From the NCBI GenBank assembly GCA_947378905.1, contig CANCLV010000037.1, positions 1-9,674 of the forward strand: a DNA stretch of 9,674 nt, written 5' to 3'. Both the position numbers and the translations under genes were made by a program. Shown here piece after piece: positions 6,970 to 9,674 of this stretch (positions are counted from its first letter, which is position 1; every line of letters starts with the position of its first letter). Source of the DNA: Opitutia bacterium (GTDB lineage Bacteria > Verrucomicrobiota > Verrucomicrobiia > Opitutales > UBA953). The notes below the pieces were generated by a model. That model had not been told where the DNA came from, ran no database searches, and worked only from the letters and a program-made list of their open reading frames with translations.

Positions 6970-8031
6970 CTATCGATTTTGCGGAGTGCCTTGTGACGCT
7001 AGACGGATGCCCGCTTTCTGGAATTTTTCAGAAATTTGAATCATTAGCTTTTCATTAAAATCAAGTTGTTTAGCTAGGGTTGGTTTATACCAGTACATAA
7101 ATCTGATATTAATAGACCACTCTCCAAACTCCATGACGTGAACGAGAGGAGGGAGGCGATGATCGAAGCCTTCGTGTTTAACTAAAAGTTCACGGATAAT
7201 CTCGACAGCTTCTCTCACTTTTTCAGCAGGTGTATTCATTTCTAAGTGTACTAAGTCTTGGGCGCGAATGAAGTCACGTCGGGTGATATTGATGATGGAT
7301 CTACCAGCTAAATCGCCATTAGGAATAGCTACGCGTTGACCGTCTACGAGTACGATAATGGTAGAGCGAAGTCCGAGTGATTCCACCTTACCTTCGTGGG
7401 TTCCGATATTAATACTATCACCCAGGGTGAAAGGTTGGTCGATGATGAGCATCACGGCACCGAAGATGTTTTTAATCGTATCTTGAGCGGCGAAGCCGAT
7501 GGCGACTGCACCAGTAGCTAATAAAGCGAGGACTGACTTAGCTGTTTCAGGGTCGATAATGGACACAGCTTTAACGGCTCCTACTAACACAACGGCGACG
7601 CGGATGACTGTGCTAATCATCGGGACGAGAACATCGTCCAATTTGTTTTCTGTTTGATCGGCAATTTTCTGTGCCCAGGCAATCGGTAAGAGGACGAAGT
7701 GGTAGACGGTGGCCGTGTGAGCGAGTGACAGTAAGAGGCTGGTCCCAGTTTTGAAATAATCCTGTTTGCTAGCGGAAATGTGAGCCATATTATGATCCAC
7801 AAGAAGCCAGATAGTGTAAGCGGGCAGAATGACTTGCAGACTTTTGCCAGCTGCTGTGATGAGTGCCTTGGCAATTGGGCTATCGGTTAATTTGCTACCC
7901 AACCAGCCAAGGATTTTTTTTGCGGCCCAGCCCGTGATAACGGCTAGGGCAATCAATCCTGCCGAATTGTACAGGATTTCCTCTATATTGGCTAGGGCGG
8001 TAGTGTTTGTGGGCGTGGTTAACGGATTCAT
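6970..8031 (-). CDS. MscS-family mechanosensitive ion channel
   Basis: This is an inner-membrane channel that is expected to open on membrane tension and release solutes during osmotic downshock. The 353 residues begin with about four hydrophobic helices (near 22-46, 58-78, 97-120, 137-157). The pore helix follows at about 165-195, with the Ala/Gly pattern LALLATGAVAIGFAAQDTIKN. Next comes the MscS beta domain: DQPFTLGDSINIG, then EGKVESLGLRST, then the conserved VAIPNGDL at 234-241. The C-terminal alpha/beta domain ends near 348. It has two more N-terminal helices than the three-helix E. coli MscS, as in many MscS homologues. It is the first gene of the minus-strand operon, 3 bp ahead of the ABC ATPase. 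The ATG at 8031 has no clear Shine-Dalgarno sequence. The family is firm; its link to the ABC system is inferred from position. Confidence 0.92.
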   Translation of the reverse strand: MNPLTTPTNTTALANIEEILYNSAGLIALAVITGWAAKKILGWLGSKLTDSPIAKALITAAGKSLQVILPAYTIWLLVDHNMAHISASKQDYFKTGTSLLLSLAHTATVYHFVLLPIAWAQKIADQTENKLDDVLVPMISTVIRVAVVLVGAVKAVSIIDPETAKSVLALLATGAVAIGFAAQDTIKNIFGAVMLIIDQPFTLGDSINIGTHEGKVESLGLRSTIIVLVDGQRVAIPNGDLAGRSIINITRRDFIRAQDLVHLEMNTPAEKVREAVEIIRELLVKHEGFDHRLPPLVHVMEFGEWSINIRFMYWYKPTLAKQLDFNEKLMIQISEKFQKAGIRLASQGTPQNR

Positions 8032-8146
8032 GGTGAAAGTTGATAGGGTAATCGGACTTAAACAGGTATGCTTATATTTTCAAGCGTCACTAATCTCCCA
8101 ATCCGCTTGAAGATTTGCCCATCACTTGCCACTCTCGGGGCAAGGA
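8032..8146. promoter_or_regulatory. Divergent intergenic region, putative promoters for the mscS operon and trpS
   Basis: This is the only gap here between two divergent genes, so both the minus-strand channel/ABC operon and the plus-strand trpS should start from it. An AT-rich block at 8071-8080 offers overlapping -10-like hexamers: TATATT at 8073-8078 on the plus strand and TATAAG (8076-8071) on the minus strand. Neither has a convincing -35 hexamer at 16-18 bp, so exact promoters are not assigned. No T-box-like or tryptophan-codon leader was seen before trpS. Confidence 0.4.
8125..8144 (+). promoter_or_regulatory. Small hairpin overlapping the trpS ribosome-binding region
   Basis: CTTGCC at 8125-8130 pairs perfectly with GGCAAG at 8139-8144 around an 8-base loop, ending two bases before the preferred trpS ATG at 8147. 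The 3' arm contains AAG of the AAGGA sequence, the only clear purine-rich element before any start in the window, although it sits closer to the ATG than usual. The GGGG at 8137-8140 is also partly within the fold. A six-pair stem is modest and could be chance. Confidence 0.35.
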
Positions 8147-9166
8147 ATGACTGATTCAGCTGATAAAAAGCCCGCCAAGCCGGTGGTTCTAACCTGTGCC
8201 CAGCCCACTGGGAGGCTTCATCTGGGTAATTATTTAGGCGCAGTGCTCAACTGGGGTCGTATGCAGGACGACTACGAATGCTTTTTCGGAATAGTGGACC
8301 AGCATGCTATCACGGTTCGCCAAGTACCTGCCGAATTAAGAGATAATACTTATTCTTGTTTAGCTCAGTACATTGCTTGCGGACTCGATCCAGCGAAGAG
8401 TCATTTATTTGCCCAGTCACACGTCATTGGTCACACGGAACTCGCATGGATTTTGGGCTGCTTGTGTCCACTCGGTCAACTCGAGCGCATGACTCAGTTT
8501 AAAGACAAAGCACGAAAGCATGAGTCGGTTGATGCAGGTCTACTCTTTTATCCCGTTTTAATGGCGGCAGATATCTTACTCTATAACGCGGAACTAGTTC
8601 CCGTAGGTGATGACCAGAAACAACACTTAGAGTTAGCCCGTGATTTAGCCGAAAAATTTAATCACCGTTATTCTGAGACATTTAAAATTCCTGAACCTTT
8701 TATTTCAAAGGTGGGTTCACGAATCATGTCGCTACAAGATCCGTCGTCTAAAATGTCCAAGTCGGATCCTAATCAGTCGTCGACGGTTTATATTACCGAT
8801 TCGGCTGATGAAATTAGAAAAAAGATTATGTCGTCAGTTACTGATTCGGGCAGCGACGTAAAATTTGCAGAAGACAAGCCTGGCGTTTCTAATCTCCTAA
8901 CCATTCTTTCCGCTTGCACGGGCGAATCGATTTCTGCGTTAGAAAATAAATTTGTTGGCAAAGGTTATGGCGATTTCAAAAAAGCCGTGGCTGATGCGGT
9001 AGTAGCTACTTTAAATCCAGTTCGCACCCGCTACGAAACGCTGATTAAGGACCGTACAGAATTAGATAAAATCTTTAAAGCTGGTGCAGAACAGGCACAA
9101 AGCCGTGCATTTAAAGTGCTTTCCAAGGTTAACCGCAAAGTAGGTTTCGTTGAGAGACCCCGATAA
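8147..9166 (+). CDS. trpS: Tryptophanyl-tRNA synthetase
   Basis: This cytoplasmic class I aminoacyl-tRNA synthetase charges tRNA-Trp with tryptophan using ATP. It has 339 residues, close to the usual bacterial TrpS length. The ATP-binding HIGH-type motif appears as TGRLHLGNY (HLGN at 25-28), and the second signature KMSKS is intact at 202-206. The TrpS-typical middle region reads LLFYPVLMAADILLY, followed by VGDDQKQHLELARD. The frame can start seven codons earlier at TTG 8126. The ATG at 8147 is chosen because ATG is favoured, AAGGA/GGGG precede it, and 11 residues still lie before the conserved PVVLTCAQPTG core. It is divergent from the channel operon and 20 bp upstream of a membrane-protein gene that may be co-transcribed. 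Confidence 0.96.
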   Translation: MTDSADKKPAKPVVLTCAQPTGRLHLGNYLGAVLNWGRMQDDYECFFGIVDQHAITVRQVPAELRDNTYSCLAQYIACGLDPAKSHLFAQSHVIGHTELAWILGCLCPLGQLERMTQFKDKARKHESVDAGLLFYPVLMAADILLYNAELVPVGDDQKQHLELARDLAEKFNHRYSETFKIPEPFISKVGSRIMSLQDPSSKMSKSDPNQSSTVYITDSADEIRKKIMSSVTDSGSDVKFAEDKPGVSNLLTILSACTGESISALENKFVGKGYGDFKKAVADAVVATLNPVRTRYETLIKDRTELDKIFKAGAEQAQSRAFKVLSKVNRKVGFVERPR

Positions 9167-9186
9167 ATTTACCCCACAAACTACCC

Positions 9187-9674
9187 ATGAAGAACCGAGA
9201 AATCGAAAAAATACTCCAGGAAAAATGGTTTCTAGTCGCCGCCGACTTTCTCGCGGTGCTCGCCATTTTATTTATTTATTCCGACGCCCCCAAGCGAGAT
9301 GGTTGGGACGCCTTCTTAGCAGGTGCTGGTATTTTAATTGCTTCATTGATTGTCGTTATCCCTGTCATGTCGGAGGGCGGTGATAAAAAAGAAAGAATGG
9401 CCGAGCAGGCTCGCTTGCGTGCTGCACTCAAGGAGGAACTTGATCGTCAACGTGATGAATTCAGATCTGCGATGGATGTTATTTCCCGTCGCCTTACTGA
9501 AGTAGAACAAAATAGTCGTTCAGCCAATGAAGCGATTGCGCAAAGAGCTTCCACGGAAATCAATCAAATTAAATCTGCTTTTGCTATTTTAGAAAATAAA
9601 ATTAAATCCCTCGAAAAAGATTTAAGTTCAGTAGCCTCTTCTGCGAAGAAAGAAGACATCGATGATTTAAATGA
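9187..9674 (+). CDS. Unrecognised membrane protein with coiled coil, 3' end missing
   Basis: The frame opens with ATG at 9187 and stays open without a stop to the last base, giving 162 complete codons; the C-terminus lies outside the window. The product starts MKNREIEKILQEKW and has two hydrophobic segments, at about residues 15-31 and 44-61, joined by a short polar stretch (SDAPKRDGWD). After them comes a long charged, helix-favouring region (about 66-160) rich in Glu, Lys, Arg, Gln and Ala with heptad-like spacing (for example EELDRQRDEF, ISRRLTEVEQ, LENKIKSLEKDL), a probable coiled coil. With positive charges at the N-terminus, both ends are probably cytoplasmic. It follows trpS by 20 bp and has no Shine-Dalgarno sequence. 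I do not recognise a family; proteins of this layout are often scaffolds or membrane-anchored division/envelope factors, but no function is assigned. Confidence 0.75.
   Translation, partial: MKNREIEKILQEKWFLVAADFLAVLAILFIYSDAPKRDGWDAFLAGAGILIASLIVVIPVMSEGGDKKERMAEQARLRAALKEELDRQRDEFRSAMDVISRRLTEVEQNSRSANEAIAQRASTEINQIKSAFAILENKIKSLEKDLSSVASSAKKEDIDDLN

Noticed and set aside
7829..8110. Plus-strand open frame of 93 codons running from mscS into the divergent intergenic region
   Set aside because: Most of it is antisense to the first MscS membrane helices, which explains its hydrophobic residues. It has no ribosome site and would overlap the promoter region.
9150..9383. Plus-strand open frame of 77 codons overlapping the trpS 3' end
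   Set aside because: The product is Arg-rich and shadow-like, and the better frame starting at 9187 over the same bases gives a coherent membrane/coiled-coil protein that stays open to the end of the window.

Overview
The window is gene-dense bacterial DNA of moderate, slightly AT-leaning composition. It holds nine protein-coding genes, two of them cut by the window edges. No RNA gene, insertion sequence, CRISPR array or long repeat is visible. The combination points to a Verrucomicrobia-type bacterium, perhaps a marine Opitutae member: a Gld-like ABC operon with DUF4340 beside trpS, complex I NuoA, a secreted GH-A/agarase-like hydrolase with an esterase, and an almost complete lack of Shine-Dalgarno sequences. 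This assignment is inference from gene content, not a database match.

Left region (1-2187, + strand): the 3' part of an alpha/beta-hydrolase esterase with an intact catalytic triad is followed 3 bp later by a secreted clan GH-A glycoside hydrolase resembling GH50 beta-agarases. Together they look like a small two-gene polysaccharide-degradation unit, with deacylation plus chain cleavage.

Middle region (2192-8031, - strand): reading leftward from 8031, the order is an MscS-type channel, an ABC ATPase, an ABC-2 permease, a GldG-type auxiliary membrane protein and a DUF4340 membrane-anchored protein. Gaps are only 3-6 bp, so this is one tight operon. An 11-bp-stem intrinsic terminator follows DUF4340. 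Fourteen bases beyond the terminator's T-run a lone nuoA begins, which ends 4 bp from the oppositely oriented hydrolase gene. No other nuo gene is in view. The ATPase, permease, GldG-like and DUF4340 proteins probably form one envelope ABC complex. The channel gene heads the operon.

Right region (8032-9674, + strand): a roughly 115-bp divergent intergenic region separates the channel operon from trpS (tryptophanyl-tRNA synthetase). trpS has a small hairpin directly over its only purine-rich upstream sequence. Twenty bases after trpS comes the start of an unrecognised membrane protein with two hydrophobic segments and a long coiled coil, which runs off the end of the window.

The point most worth a second look is the MscS + Gld-like ABC + DUF4340 operon, whose substrate is unknown. 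Next are the isolated nuoA placed right behind a terminator and facing a convergent gene, and the shared SD-less 3-6 bp gene junctions. All functional statements rest on reading motifs by eye; no search was run.
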